Shown here piece after piece: positions 28,360-37,728 of a stretch of 64,000 nucleotides of DNA. Within the stretch, counting starts at the first letter, position 1, and each line of letters opens with the position of its first letter. Made by a program: the position numbers and the translations under genes. The notes beneath the pieces were generated by a model. It searched no databases, was not told the origin of the DNA, and saw only the letters and a program-made list of their open reading frames with translations. The DNA is from Spirochaetes bacterium GWE1_32_154. Lineage in GTDB: Bacteria > Spirochaetota > GWE2-31-10. The DNA is taken from contig MIAY01000034.1 in the NCBI GenBank assembly GCA_001829315.1, positions 1 through 64,000 on the forward strand. The letters are read 5' to 3'.

Positions 28360-29672
28360 TGAAAATTCTTGTTGTGGATGATGAAAAAAATATTCGTGAA
28401 TCAATTGCACGTTATCTTACTCTTGAAGGATTTGAAGTAGTTCAGGCATCGGATGGTATAAACGGTAAAACAGCATTAACGCAATGGTCATTTGATGCTG
28501 CGATAATTGATTTGAAAATGCCTCGAATGGATGGTTTACAGTTGTTGGAATGGATTGGTGAACAAGGCCCGGTTCTTCCGGTCATAATGATTTCAGCATT
28601 TGGTGAAATAAATGACGCCGTTCATGCGATGAAACTTGGAGCATTGGATTATATTGTAAAACCTTTTAATCCGGAAGAACTGACATTACGATTAAACAGG
28701 TTAATAAAAGATGATGTTCAAGCAAAGAATTCTTTACATACCGCGAAGAAAACTGAGACGAATTTGATTGGTAATTCTAAAGAAATGATTAAAATCAAAG
28801 ATGTTATAAAAAAAGTTGCAAAAGCGCCTTCAAATATTTTAATTACCGGAGAATCCGGTACGGGAAAAGAAGTAACTGCCCGGTTAATTCATGAGTTATC
28901 AGATAGAAGCGAAAGACAGTTCGTTCCTGTTAATTTAGGTGGAATTCCCGATAATCTTCTTGAATCAGAGCTTTTCGGCTATGAAAAAGGTGCTTTTACC
29001 GGCGCTGATTACCGGAAAATAGGGCTTTTTGAGGTGGCTTCAGGTGGTACTTTATTTCTTGATGAAATTGGTGAAATGCCGGTGTTGCTACAGGTAAAAC
29101 TGCTTCGTGTTTTACAGGAGCGTAAAATAGTACGAATCGGTTCGACAAATCAAATACCGGTTGATATTAAAGTGATTGCAGCAACAAACAGAATTCTGGA
29201 AGATGAAATAGTTGCAGGCCGATTTAGAGAAGATTTGTATTACAGACTTAATGTTGTGAAAATCCATCTGCCCCCATTACGTGAACGTTTAGAGGATATT
29301 GCAGAAATTACCGGGTTTTTTATTGAAAAATATAATGAACGGTTTAAAAAGAAAATTAAAACCATTTCTTCTGCTGCTATTAATAAACTGTCTGCTTATT
29401 CTTTCCCCGGGAATATTCGTGAACTTGAAAATATCATTGAAAGAGCATTTATATTTTGTGATACAGATACTATTTCGGAAAATGAATTGATGTTACCGGA
29501 TAGTGGAACAAAAAAATTACCGCTTGCACAGTCGGTAACGGTAAAAGATGTAGAGCGGGATGCAATTGTTAGAGCATTGGAAAAATGGAATGAAAACAGA
29601 ACAAAAGCTGCATTGGAGCTTGGTATTTCAAGAAGAACTTTAATTAATAAGATCAGAGAGTATCAGTTGTGA
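28359..29672 (+). CDS. NtrC-family sigma-54 response regulator
   Basis: The receiver domain holds phosphorylation site Asp51 (IIDLKMPRMDG). The AAA+ domain has Walker A GESGTGKE, GAFTGA (the loop that touches sigma-54) and FLDEIGEM. A Fis-type helix-turn-helix ends the protein (RTKAALELGISRRTLINKI). The ATG at 28359 overlaps the kinase stop and follows CGGAG. It is cognate to the kinase by position and probably activates the sigma-54 promoter at 25424, giving the cassette feedback control (inference). Confidence 0.93.
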   Translation: MKILVVDDEKNIRESIARYLTLEGFEVVQASDGINGKTALTQWSFDAAIIDLKMPRMDGLQLLEWIGEQGPVLPVIMISAFGEINDAVHAMKLGALDYIVKPFNPEELTLRLNRLIKDDVQAKNSLHTAKKTETNLIGNSKEMIKIKDVIKKVAKAPSNILITGESGTGKEVTARLIHELSDRSERQFVPVNLGGIPDNLLESELFGYEKGAFTGADYRKIGLFEVASGGTLFLDEIGEMPVLLQVKLLRVLQERKIVRIGSTNQIPVDIKVIAATNRILEDEIVAGRFREDLYYRLNVVKIHLPPLRERLEDIAEITGFFIEKYNERFKKKIKTISSAAINKLSAYSFPGNIRELENIIERAFIFCDTDTISENELMLPDSGTKKLPLAQSVTVKDVERDAIVRALEKWNENRTKAALELGISRRTLINKIREYQL

Positions 29673-29679
29673 TGTTTTA

Positions 29680-29858
29680 TAGAGAGTATCACCATTAATA
29701 TTTTTAAAAATATCTTCCATTGATTTTGTTTTAATCTTTCCGGATAAATAACCGTCAATTCGTGACTCAGCTTCAACAGCCTATTCTTCATCAATTTCAT
29801 TTTTTAGTGATAATTCAAATATTTCACTTAGAACAACTTCTTTTTTTGTTAAAACCAT
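29680..29858 (-). pseudogene. Addiction-module antitoxin with internal stop
   Basis: The minus-strand frame starts MVLTKKEVVLSEIFELSLKN, meets a TAG after NEIDEE, then continues in frame with AVEAESRIDGYLSGKIKTKS. This matches the addiction-module/RelB-like antitoxin pattern (ExxIxxYxxGxIKTxxxEE). The nonsense codon and the absence of a RelE partner downstream indicate decay. It follows a restriction-modification tail by 35 bases. Confidence 0.6.
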
Positions 29859-29893
29859 ATAATGCACTCCTTTATTGATAATTCGTTATTATT

Positions 29894-29966
29894 TCAATCT
29901 CCCTTCACAATTCGCACCTCTTCATCCGTCAACCCATAAAGCTTATACACCACGATATTTTGGAGT
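29894..29966 (-). pseudogene. C-terminal tail of a type IIG restriction-modification enzyme, remnant 2
   Basis: The minus-strand frame reads LQNIVVYKLYGLTDEEVRIV, then KGD and a stop. This is the usual C-terminus (V-Y-x-LYGLTxEExxIVxG) of large Eco57I-like methylase/nuclease proteins. Only about 25 codons survive, with a stop just upstream. Confidence 0.6.
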
Positions 29967-30027
29967 GAGTGTCAAAGTCTTGTTTAACGAAAGCATCGCG
30001 TCGGCTTTTTCGATAACTATTTTATAA

Positions 30028-30213
30028 CTACAAATCTAATTCTTTCTTTAAATCATTATGAGAAGTCCATTTTTTATTATCAGATTTTATTGAAACAGCA
30101 TTATAATAATCCTGTTGATTTTCATCGATCTCTTTTAGCCTTAAATATTCCGCATAATCCAGTATAATAGCAACGGGTTTATTGTCTTCTTTTATAATTT
30201 GAGTACTAATCAT
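30028..30213 (-). CDS. Phd/RelB-type antitoxin
   Basis: 61 residues starting MISTQIIKEDNKPVAIILDY, then AEYLRLKEI, a Phd/YefM-like N-terminal DNA-binding pattern, with a charged C-terminal tail (KKWTSHNDLKKELDL) that should cover the toxin. It overlaps the upstream toxin by 8 bases. The toxin-first order is less common for this class but known in several families. A longer start at 30273 lies inside the toxin and lacks support. Confidence 0.75.
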   Translation of the reverse strand: MISTQIIKEDNKPVAIILDYAEYLRLKEIDENQQDYYNAVSIKSDNKKWTSHNDLKKELDL

Positions 30214-30469
30214 TGTAAATCTCCTGTCTATGTTTAATATCATATATATTAATAACATTGATGTTTTCATCAAATATTATTCTGTAATTGCCAACTCTTA
30301 TTCTTTTAAAGAATCCGAAATTTCCTTTTAAAGCTTTAATATCAAATGCACCATTAGGATTATTTGCATAATTTTCAATAGCTTCAATAATCTTTTGAGC
30401 TGATTTTTTATCACCTTTTGCTATTTTTTTCATACTCTTAACTGCTTTTTCAGAATATAAAATATCCAT
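30206..30469 (-). CDS. RelE/ParE-family toxin
   Basis: 87 residues with the RelE/ParE pattern: MDILYSEKAVKSMKKI, NPNGAFDIKALKGNFGFFKRIRVGNYRIIF (seen in two adjoining stretches) and NVINIYDIKHRQEIY. RelE members cut mRNA on the ribosome; ParE members poison gyrase; sequence alone does not decide. Its ATG directly follows the TAG of a restriction-modification remnant (TAGATG), whose GGAGGGAGAG supplies the ribosome site. The toxin therefore appears once to have been translated as a follow-on gene of that enzyme. Confidence 0.82.
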   Translation of the reverse strand: MDILYSEKAVKSMKKIAKGDKKSAQKIIEAIENYANNPNGAFDIKALKGNFGFFKRIRVGNYRIIFDENINVINIYDIKHRQEIYND

Positions 30470-30701
30470 CTACTTCTCTCCCTCCACAATCGCGACCTCA
30501 TCCTCAGTCAAACCATAAACATTCTTTAAAAAGATCACGCAAAAACCCTTCCTGATACTGTTCTTCTTTCAGATGCTGAATACTATCTGATTTTCCGGCG
30601 TCACAAAATATTTTTTTAAACTTTTCATACTCCGCTTTAACTCTATTTTTATCTAACCCGTTGCTATATTTATTAACCACCGATTGCTGAAATATACTCA
30701 T
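30470..30701 (-). pseudogene. Internally deleted type IIG (Eco57I-like) restriction-modification gene
   Basis: It begins with MSIFQQSVVNKYSNGLDKNR and EEQYQEGFLRDLF, the conserved start of roughly 1000-residue methylase/endonuclease fusions. It then jumps to NVYGLTEDEVAIVEGEK and a stop, their typical C-terminus, in another frame. More than 900 residues, including all catalytic motifs, are missing. A frameshifted 65-residue product would be inert. The toxin-antitoxin pair follows directly. Confidence 0.7.
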
Positions 30702-30877
30702 TTTTTAATACTCCTATACAATTTTCTACTAAGTAATAGTTCAATTTCAGGCTTTTTTAAGTCCTCGATCCATTTTGTATGTTCTTCAAAAGAAATATCA
30801 TGATTAGAATTCCTCTGTTTTGAAACATCATCACTATTTCATCAGTCCCGTTCGGTATTTTTAAATTCAAAATTCAT
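30698..30877 (-). pseudogene. Small decayed frame upstream of the restriction-modification remnant
   Basis: The frame begins MNFEFKNTERD, hits two consecutive TGA codons, then continues as NSDDVSKQRNSNHDISFEEH and TKWIEDLKKPEIELLLSRKL to a TGA that overlaps the next ATG. ISFEEHxKW recalls some GNAT acetyltransferases, but the match is short. The coupling (ATGA) suggests it once belonged to the same operon. Confidence 0.3.
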
Positions 30878-30917
30878 TGATAACAAACTTCAATTATTCG
30901 TTTAAAGATTGCAATAA

Positions 30918-31036
30918 GAACCTCTTGCAAAAATACACTTTTTATCTCGAATTTTTGCATGAAGTTTTCTCTAATACGATTATATCGCATATCAATCCAG
31001 AAAAAATTAAGTACTCTTGATTTTTGCAAGAGACTC
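30918..31036 (-). repeat. MITE-like element, first of a tandem pair
   Basis: 119 bp, ends GAACCTCTTGC and GCAAGAGACTC, perfect ATAA duplication on both sides. The central hairpin is TACGATTATATCGCATA. It sits 40 bases from the next copy in the same orientation. Confidence 0.85.
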
Positions 31037-31076
31037 ATAATACTATCATTTTTTGCAAAAAAACAAAACTACAATC

Positions 31077-31209
31077 GAGCGTCTTGCAAAAATGCTCTTT
31101 TTATCTCGATTTTTTGCAAGAATCTACCCTGCTCGACCAAACTCTAATGCGATTATATCGCATATGGCGGAAGCATAAAGTAAGTACTCTTGATTTATGC
31201 AAGAGCCTC
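31077..31209 (-). repeat. MITE-like element, second of a tandem pair, with internal insert
   Basis: 133 bp, ends GAGCGTCTTGC and GCAAGAGCCTC; the flanks (AATC, ATGA) do not match. A roughly 14-base insert (CCTGCTCGACCAAA) sits between the first and central hairpins. The two copies occupy most of the roughly 600-bp gene-free stretch before the next MCP; short frames inside them are not genes. Confidence 0.85.
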
Positions 31210-31317
31210 ATGAGACAAAAGTATAAAAAAAATAATTTTTTTTATATCCCTATTGCATAATTACAGTATTTGAATAATAGTATATGATATAGTGTAAAAT
31301 ATACTTTGGAGGATATG

Positions 31318-32910
31318 ATGAAAATGAGTTTAAATTTTAAATTGATAGGCGGCTTTTTAATCGTTGCTTTAATTACAGCTGTAGTTGGTATAATTGGTTT
31401 ACTTGGTATCCGTACATCCGCAGAAGATATTGATGAGCTTGGGAATCAGTTGATTCCTAAAATCATTAGCCTTGAAATCATGAAAATCAAACAAATTGAA
31501 ATTAAAGTTTCAATGCGTTCTCTAATGACTCCATACGCAACAAATGATGATTATAAGAGACAGTTTGATGCCATAGAAAAATCCCGTTTAGAATTTGCAG
31601 AGGCAGAAAAAGAATTTGAAGCAATTCCTATGTCTGTAAAGGGGGCAGAACTTTATTCTGAAATTAAGCGGAAACTTGATATAGCACGAAAACTTAATGA
31701 TGAATTTATTGATGAGGCAGAACATCTTCTTGATTCAAACTATGACAAGGAAGTATTAACGAAAGAGCTTACCGAAAAGGGGCTTACTGGTGAGGTTCAA
31801 GAAGCTTTTAATGCGATGCTCGCATCGATTGATGAATTACTGGCATTTACCAAAGATATTTATATCAAAAATATTGTTGAAAACGCTGAAAAATCAAGTA
31901 TTATGAATGTCACGATTATTACAATAGCAAGTATTGTTGGTTTTATGCTTGCCCTCATACTGGGTATTATAATAGCGATCAGTATATCAAAACCGATCAA
32001 TACAATAACTCAGGAATTGACAAGTTCATCTTCAAGCCTTGAGTCTGCTGCCGGCCAGGTTTCCGCATCAAGTCAGGAGTTATCAAGCGGAGCCTCTGAA
32101 CTTGCATCATCTGTTGAAGAAATGACATCATCAATTGAGGAACTTCAATCGATTATTGAGTCGAATTCAAAAAACATCAATGAAGGCGAAATGATGATGA
32201 ATGAAACAATGATTGGTTCGAAAAAAGCCGTTGATCAGATGGATTTATTGAAAGTGTCTCATGAAGAAATCAGGTCAAACAGTAAGAAAATAGAAAAAAT
32301 TATTAAGGTCATTGACGATATTGCATTCCAGACAAATATTTTGGCATTAAATGCTGCTGTTGAAGCAGCAAGAGCCGGTGAAGCAGGGCGTGGTTTTGCT
32401 GTCGTTGCAGATCAGGTAAAGAATCTTGCACAAAAAAGTGCAGATGCCGCAAAAGAAACATCTGCGCTTATTGAAACAAGTATAACCGGTGTTGATAAAG
32501 GGTACATGCTTGGTGAAAATGTAAGTGAGTCGCTATCAAAAGCGGTTGAACTGGCATCAAAAGTATCTGTTTTAATGGACGAAGTGAATAAAGCATCTAA
32601 AGAACAGTTAAAAGGTGCTAATCAGGTAACGCAGGGTATTACTCAAATAAATACGGTTGTTCAACAAACAGCATCCAGCTCAGAAGAAACTGCTGCTGCC
32701 GGTGAAGAGTTATTAAGTCAGGCTGATGTTACCAAAACTATTGTCAGTCGTTTAAAAAGCATTGTTTCCGGTAAAGCTGAAGATATTGAATCACATACAA
32801 CCCATAAAACGAATAATAAACACGTTAGACAAATTGAGCATGTTAAAAAACAAATACAAACTCATACAATCCACAATCCGGAGTCACAGATTCCTTTTGA
32901 TGAATTCTAA
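31318..32910 (+). CDS. MCP with four-helix-bundle sensor
   Basis: Transmembrane helix 1 (about 5-28), a periplasmic four-helix-bundle domain (about 30-190), transmembrane helix 2 (about 195-220) and HAMP precede a classical signalling domain with tip [21 protein letters not shown]. Segments of the type [13 protein letters not shown] and [13 protein letters not shown] are likely methylation helices. Of the five MCPs here it is closest to the textbook form, and cheW follows 42 bases downstream. The ATG at 31318 is favoured by GGAGG five bases upstream. Confidence 0.93.
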   Translation: MKMSLNFKLIGGFLIVALITAVVGIIGLLGIRTSAEDIDELGNQLIPKIISLEIMKIKQIEIKVSMRSLMTPYATNDDYKRQFDAIEKSRLEFAEAEKEFEAIPMSVKGAELYSEIKRKLDIARKLNDEFIDEAEHLLDSNYDKEVLTKELTEKGLTGEVQEAFNAMLASIDELLAFTKDIYIKNIVENAEKSSIMNVTIITIASIVGFMLALILGIIIAISISKPINTITQELTSSSSSLESAAGQVSASSQELSSGASELASSVEEMTSSIEELQSIIESNSKNINEGEMMMNETMIGSKKAVDQMDLLKVSHEEIRSNSKKIEKIIKVIDDIAFQTNILALNAAVEAARAGEAGRGFAVVADQVKNLAQKSADAAKETSALIETSITGVDKGYMLGENVSESLSKAVELASKVSVLMDEVNKASKEQLKGANQVTQGITQINTVVQQTASSSEETAAAGEELLSQADVTKTIVSRLKSIVSGKAEDIESHTTHKTNNKHVRQIEHVKKQIQTHTIHNPESQIPFDEF

Positions 32911-32952
32911 ACTTTTATAAGAAGAACCTCAGAAGCAAAAAGGAGTTTGAAC

Positions 32953-33435
32953 ATGAGTGAAGAATTAAAACGTTATTTAACATTTTCTATTCAGACAGAG
33001 ACGTATGGTATAGCAATTGAGAAAATAAGGGAAATAATCAGACATGAGAAAATAACGGTCTTAAGGGATTCTGCAAATTATTTAAAAGGTGTTATTAATT
33101 TACGTGGCTCAATTATTCCGATAATAGATATGAAAGTGAAATTTGGTTTGGAATTTCAGGAATATAATGATAGAACTGTGTTTATTATTGTAGAGTTAGC
33201 CGATTCGTCAAGTACACAATTAATTGGGCTTGCTGTTGATAATGTCTTTGAAGTTGTGAATGTCAAGGAAGATAGCATACAGCCACCACCAAAAATAGGT
33301 TTAAATAAAAAAGGTGAGTATTTACACGGTATTATACGATTGCAAGATGATATGGCTATGTTATTGAATATTGATAAAATCTTATCGACAGAAGAGATTC
33401 TTACGATAAGTCAGGAATTAAATCTTAATATTTAG
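32953..33435 (+). CDS. cheW: Chemotaxis adaptor CheW
   Basis: A 160-residue CheW domain that couples MCPs to CheA: RYLTFSIQTETYGIAIEKIREI, YLKGVINLRGSIIPIIDMK, LIGLAVDNVFEVVNV and YLHGIIRLQDDM. It probably shares a transcript with the MCP just upstream. The ATG at 32953 follows AAGGAG; a TTG at 32947 is less likely. The TAG stop is completed by the first G of a MITE inserted exactly at the gene's end. Confidence 0.95.
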   Translation: MSEELKRYLTFSIQTETYGIAIEKIREIIRHEKITVLRDSANYLKGVINLRGSIIPIIDMKVKFGLEFQEYNDRTVFIIVELADSSSTQLIGLAVDNVFEVVNVKEDSIQPPPKIGLNKKGEYLHGIIRLQDDMAMLLNIDKILSTEEILTISQELNLNI

Positions 33436-33554
33436 AGCTTCTTGCAAAAATCCCTTATTTTTTTCGAATTTTTGCATGAAGCTACTTCTAACGCAATTAT
33501 ATTGCGTATTGCCGTAAGCAAAAATCAAGTACTCTTGATTTTTGCAAGAGGCTC
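33435..33554 (-). repeat. MITE-like element at the cheW stop codon
   Basis: 120 bp, ends GAGCTTCTTGC and GCAAGAGGCTC, perfect TTTA duplication (33431-33434, 33555-33558). The cheW stop TAG spans the left boundary. Long arms AAAATCAAGTACTCTTGATTTT form an outer hairpin. Confidence 0.88.
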
Positions 33555-33589
33555 TTTAGTTGGTATTATTATAGTCAGGGGTAATTGAT

Positions 33590-34732
33590 ATGTCAAAGAA
33601 AATTCTTATCGTCGAGGATCAATGGTTAATCGCTCAGGAAATGCAAATCGGGTTAGAACGATATAATTATGAAATAACCGCTATTGTTTCAAATGGCGAT
33701 GATGCTATTGTTTCGGTGTCAGAGAATACCCCCGATATTATACTGATGGATTTAAATTTGAATGGCAGTAAATCAGGGGTTGATACCGCTTTAGAAATTG
33801 CCAGGTTTCATAGTATACCCGTTATTTTTATAACCGGTTTCAGTGATGATGAATCTGTTGAAAATTCTAAAATTGCTAAACCTTACGGGTATATTATTAA
33901 ACCGGTTAAATATGATGAATTAAAAATTGCAATTGAAATTGCATTATATAAACATCAGGCTGATATTAAGATTATCAATATTGAAAATGAGAAGCGTATG
34001 CAGGAGCGAATCAGTTTGAGAAATCAGCGATTAGCCTCGCTTGGCGAATTGTCCGCATCAATTGCCCATGAGATCAGACAACCACTTCAGGTCATAAAAA
34101 CACTTTCAGAGAGCATTTTATTTGATTATCAGGAAATTAAAGAAACTAATGGAAAGGGTTTTGTTGATATTGAGAGAATTGAAAAGATTTCTTCAAATGT
34201 TGATAAGATAAATAATATGATTATTCAGTTAAGTGATTTAATTAAAAAAGAAAATAGAGATAATAAAAAAGAGTTGGATGTTAATTCAATGATTCATAAA
34301 ATTCTTTCCTTTTATACTCATCAATTTGAACACAACAACATTTCTATTCAATTGGAGTTTGAAGAAAATTTACCTCATATTCAATATTCAGAAATTCAAT
34401 TTGAACAGATAATGAATAATATTATAAAGAATTCAATTGATGCTTTTTCCGAAGTTGCTAAGGACAATAAAAAAATAATTATTAAAACAACACGAAAACA
34501 TTCTCATGTTTTATTTGAATTTATTGATACAGCAACAGGGGTTGTGTCTGATATTGAAGAGAAAATATTTAATCCGTTATTCACGACTAAAAAAGACTCT
34601 GACTCTGATGCAATGGGACTGGGGTTGTATATCGTCAATTCTATAATTCAATCAAACAAAGGTTTTGTTGACTATGAGAATAATGAATATGGTGGTCTAA
34701 CATTTAAAATATTATTTATCGGGTACAACTAA
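33590..34732 (+). CDS. Soluble receiver-histidine kinase (REC-HisKA-HATPase)
   Basis: An N-terminal receiver domain (about 1-120, DIILMDLNLNG holds the phospho-Asp) precedes a coiled linker, a HisKA helix pair with LSASIAHEIRQPLQ and a HATPase domain with NIIKNSIDAF and GLGLYIVNSII. No membrane helix is seen. A kinase behind its own receiver usually acts inside a phosphorelay, taking phosphate or allosteric input from another kinase. The G1 box is diverged (IDTATGVVSD). Its 3' end overlaps a convergent lone receiver gene by 4 bases. Confidence 0.88.
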   Translation: MSKKILIVEDQWLIAQEMQIGLERYNYEITAIVSNGDDAIVSVSENTPDIILMDLNLNGSKSGVDTALEIARFHSIPVIFITGFSDDESVENSKIAKPYGYIIKPVKYDELKIAIEIALYKHQADIKIINIENEKRMQERISLRNQRLASLGELSASIAHEIRQPLQVIKTLSESILFDYQEIKETNGKGFVDIERIEKISSNVDKINNMIIQLSDLIKKENRDNKKELDVNSMIHKILSFYTHQFEHNNISIQLEFEENLPHIQYSEIQFEQIMNNIIKNSIDAFSEVAKDNKKIIIKTTRKHSHVLFEFIDTATGVVSDIEEKIFNPLFTTKKDSDSDAMGLGLYIVNSIIQSNKGFVDYENNEYGGLTFKILFIGYN

Positions 34733-35097
34733 TTTCTGTAAGTTGCATGATACAAATCAAAGATTTTTTCAAAATCTGATTGGGATAGTGGTTTTATTAA
34801 ATATCCTATCGGGTAGGTTTTCATCGCTTTTTCTTTTACATCGCAATCATCGTACCCTGTTGCATAAACAATTGGAATATCTGATTTTTTCCTTATTTCT
34901 GCAGCAGTTTCTATTCCATTCATTTCTCCGGCAAGTAAAATATCCATTATTATAAGATCTGGTTTTAATGTATCAACAATACGGATTGCTTCTTCACCGG
35001 TTGCAACAGCATTTTGAACTGTGTGCCCGAGTTCTTTTATGATTACTTTCATCAGCATAACGGTTATTGCTTCATCCTCAACAATTAGTATAGTCAT
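34729..35097 (-). CDS. Stand-alone response-regulator receiver
   Basis: 122 residues, one receiver domain: VEDEAITVML, LIIMDILLAGEMNGIE (phospho-Asp), VYATGY and YLIKPLS (Lys). There is no output domain. It follows the large membrane kinase with one base between, so it is probably that kinase's partner. Receivers of this type with HisKA_2 kinases often feed a general stress or phosphorelay path. It converges with the REC-kinase gene. Confidence 0.9.
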   Translation of the reverse strand: MTILIVEDEAITVMLMKVIIKELGHTVQNAVATGEEAIRIVDTLKPDLIIMDILLAGEMNGIETAAEIRKKSDIPIVYATGYDDCDVKEKAMKTYPIGYLIKPLSQSDFEKIFDLYHATYRN

Positions 35098-35098
35098 T

Positions 35099-37645
35099 TT
35101 ATATCCTTTCAGAATAAGAGTTATTTTTAAATTCGATTAAGCAGTTAAAACCTTTACCGTTTACTGGTATTTGAATTTTTCCTCCAAGTTGATGCTCTAC
35201 TAAAGAAACGATCATCATCATCCCCAGTGTTTCTGATTGTTTGTAGTTAAAATCAGCAGGTAAACCAACACCGGTATCGGAATAGTGCAGGGTAATACTA
35301 TTATTTTCTGTATTTTTGACAAGAATTTTAATTTCACCTTTTCCTGTTTCATGAAAGGCATATTTTAAACTATTTGTTATTAGTTCATTACAAATAAGAC
35401 CGCAAGGAATAGCAAGATCAATGACAAGAGATATGTTTTCTGATTCAACTGAAAAAGATACCATATTAGATTTAATATTAAAACTTGTAAATAATATATC
35501 AATCAGGTCATTTAAATAATCGCAAAAGTTAATTTTTGATAAATTTTGAGATTGATATAGTTTTTGATGTACCAATGCCATTGATTTAATTCTATTTTCA
35601 ATATCAAGAAGAATATTTTTCAGATCATTATTTTTACATTTATAATTTTGTAAAGCAATCATTGAACTGATGACTTGCATATTATTTTTTGTTCTGTGAT
35701 ATAATTCCTGAATAAGTATTTTTTTTTCTTTGATAATTGCTAAAAGTTTTTCTTCAGTTCTTTTCCGTTCTGTGATGTCTGTTATAACTCCGACAAGGTT
35801 GATTATTTTTAATTGTTTATCAAATAAAACTGCTTTATGAAATAATACTGATTTATAATCTCCGGTTTTGGTAACAACTTCCCATTCATAGCTTTGAATT
35901 TTAGAAGGGTTTGCAAATAGTTCGCTATCTTTTTCATAGTATTTATATGCAATTTCTTTTGGTGCCATTTCAAAAACTGTTTTACCGATAATTTCATTCC
36001 TGGGTCTTTCCAAGTATGCTTCAAATGCTTTATTACATCCCGTATATTTTCCGCTGATATCTTTATAAAAAACCGGATTTGGTATTGTATCAAGAAGTGT
36101 GTTTAAAAAATGCAGTTGTGAATCCATTTTTTTATCAGCTTCTTTTCTCTGGTTAAATAATGTAGAAAGAATTAGTATGAATAATATAGAGCCTGATAAT
36201 AACAATAGTAAGATTATGAAAATGATAATTGTTTTTAACCTGCTTAATTTTTCTGCTTTTAACTGATTTGATACATCAAAAATTATTGATAATAATAATG
36301 TTGTGTTATTAATGGTTATCGGATATGAATAATTGTAAATATCTTTAATTAACCCGTTTGATAGTTTGTGTTTAAAATGGAAAAAGTTCTTTTTTAACAG
36401 CTTTGCGTTATTCATTTCAAGTGCAACTTGAGTAGCAGATAATGTATTAATATCAGTTATCAATTTCCCTTCAAGTCTTGGATATCCATAAAAATCTCTG
36501 GCAGCCCGGTTTGCATCAACAATAATTCCTGTTCGCGGGTCAATAAATAACATTATTGCCCCATGTTTTTCAAATAATTCATATCCGATGAAATGCTTTC
36601 TTAATGTGTGATGATCATTATCTAAAAACCTTGTATAAAGCTGATTAATAATTGTAGAGTTGGCGGGGAGAGCTGAATCAGGTATTGAGTATTTATTAAG
36701 AACATTGTCATTAAATATATAGGTGTTATGACTCTTCATTGCAACCGGGATTTGTGATGTTCTTCTTCCATTCATAATCTGCGTTGTCATTTGTGCAGCG
36801 GTTTCTCCCTGATAATAAGCGTTTGAAACACATCCGCCTAAAACTCCGTCAAGAATCATAAAATCAGATGTGACAAAAACCATGGATGAAGTTGCATTGG
36901 TAACTATTTTAATACCGTTCTGATATGAATAATTTTTACCGGATGGTGATAGTAGATATGATAAATACAGTACAATTGTATCATCGCTCAGTTCTTTAAG
37001 ATTTTCTGTCAATTCTTCAGGTTCCATATTGGTCAGGTAGATGCTTTCAAATTGGTTAAAATGATTTTTCATTGTTTCAGTAAAACTTGCTGCATTTTTA
37101 TGTTCGGTTAGTCTTGAACCGGAAACTACGGCGATTTTCTTTGTTTGCTTATTGATTTGAAGGGCCACTTCAATTGTTTGTCTGATTGATTTTTCTTCAT
37201 TAACACCGGTGATATTTGGTATGTTTTTTATTCTATCAGCCGAAAAGTCATTTATTCCGCAAAAAATGATGGGGGAATCTTTAAAAAGTATATCCCTTTT
37301 TTCAATTATAAAGTTAAACGCATTATCATCACTGACTACAATTGCATCAAACCGGATATTTTTGTTTGTATATTTAATTGTATATAATTCTTCAAGTTTT
37401 ACTAACGTTTCATCTGATTGATTTCTAATTAAATCCATATATTCGATACATAACTCAATGTTTTCTTCTTTGTTTAGTATGTCAACAATCCCTTGATGAA
37501 TATCATCAGTCCATTTATATCCCTGATGATATGAATGCAGGATTAATACCCTTTTATCAACGGGGGGCTGTGATGCATCAATAACGGTTATTGATATAAG
37601 AAAAAACCAGATTAGAACTATTTTTTGTATTGAAATATCAATCAA
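35099..37645 (-). CDS. Membrane kinase with ABC-binding-protein-like sensor, two PAS domains and HisKA_2
   Basis: A signal anchor precedes a periplasmic ABC-substrate-binding-like domain (KRVLILHSYHQGYKWTDDI, VVSDDNAFNFI, GVNEEKSIRQTIEVAL). A PAS-like region (LFIDPRTGIIVDANRAARDF), a transmembrane helix near residue 480, a second PAS (NPVFYKDISGKYTGCNKAF) and a HisKA_2 core (LYHRTKNNMQVISS) with HATPase motifs follow. The external domain suggests sensing of a small solute. The start is a TTG; the one at 37645 is spaced best from GGAAG, while 37651 is also possible. It forms an operon with the receiver downstream. Confidence 0.87.
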   Translation of the reverse strand: MIDISIQKIVLIWFFLISITVIDASQPPVDKRVLILHSYHQGYKWTDDIHQGIVDILNKEENIELCIEYMDLIRNQSDETLVKLEELYTIKYTNKNIRFDAIVVSDDNAFNFIIEKRDILFKDSPIIFCGINDFSADRIKNIPNITGVNEEKSIRQTIEVALQINKQTKKIAVVSGSRLTEHKNAASFTETMKNHFNQFESIYLTNMEPEELTENLKELSDDTIVLYLSYLLSPSGKNYSYQNGIKIVTNATSSMVFVTSDFMILDGVLGGCVSNAYYQGETAAQMTTQIMNGRRTSQIPVAMKSHNTYIFNDNVLNKYSIPDSALPANSTIINQLYTRFLDNDHHTLRKHFIGYELFEKHGAIMLFIDPRTGIIVDANRAARDFYGYPRLEGKLITDINTLSATQVALEMNNAKLLKKNFFHFKHKLSNGLIKDIYNYSYPITINNTTLLLSIIFDVSNQLKAEKLSRLKTIIIFIILLLLLSGSILFILILSTLFNQRKEADKKMDSQLHFLNTLLDTIPNPVFYKDISGKYTGCNKAFEAYLERPRNEIIGKTVFEMAPKEIAYKYYEKDSELFANPSKIQSYEWEVVTKTGDYKSVLFHKAVLFDKQLKIINLVGVITDITERKRTEEKLLAIIKEKKILIQELYHRTKNNMQVISSMIALQNYKCKNNDLKNILLDIENRIKSMALVHQKLYQSQNLSKINFCDYLNDLIDILFTSFNIKSNMVSFSVESENISLVIDLAIPCGLICNELITNSLKYAFHETGKGEIKILVKNTENNSITLHYSDTGVGLPADFNYKQSETLGMMMIVSLVEHQLGGKIQIPVNGKGFNCLIEFKNNSYSERI

Positions 37646-37728
37646 AATCAACTTCCTTGTTTATGATTATATTTAGTATAGTATCAAAAATCAAGTAATG
37701 CAAGTTGTTTTAGCTTTTTATAGAAGTT

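Noticed and set aside
30918..31209. Possible CRISPR-like or direct-repeat array
   Set aside because: Only two copies in tandem, each 119-133 bp and strongly palindromic; the same unit occurs singly elsewhere with target duplications. This is a mobile element, not a CRISPR array.
30959..31260. Two short plus-strand open frames of 62 and 78 codons
   Set aside because: They consist almost entirely of MITE sequence, have no good ribosome site and resemble no protein.
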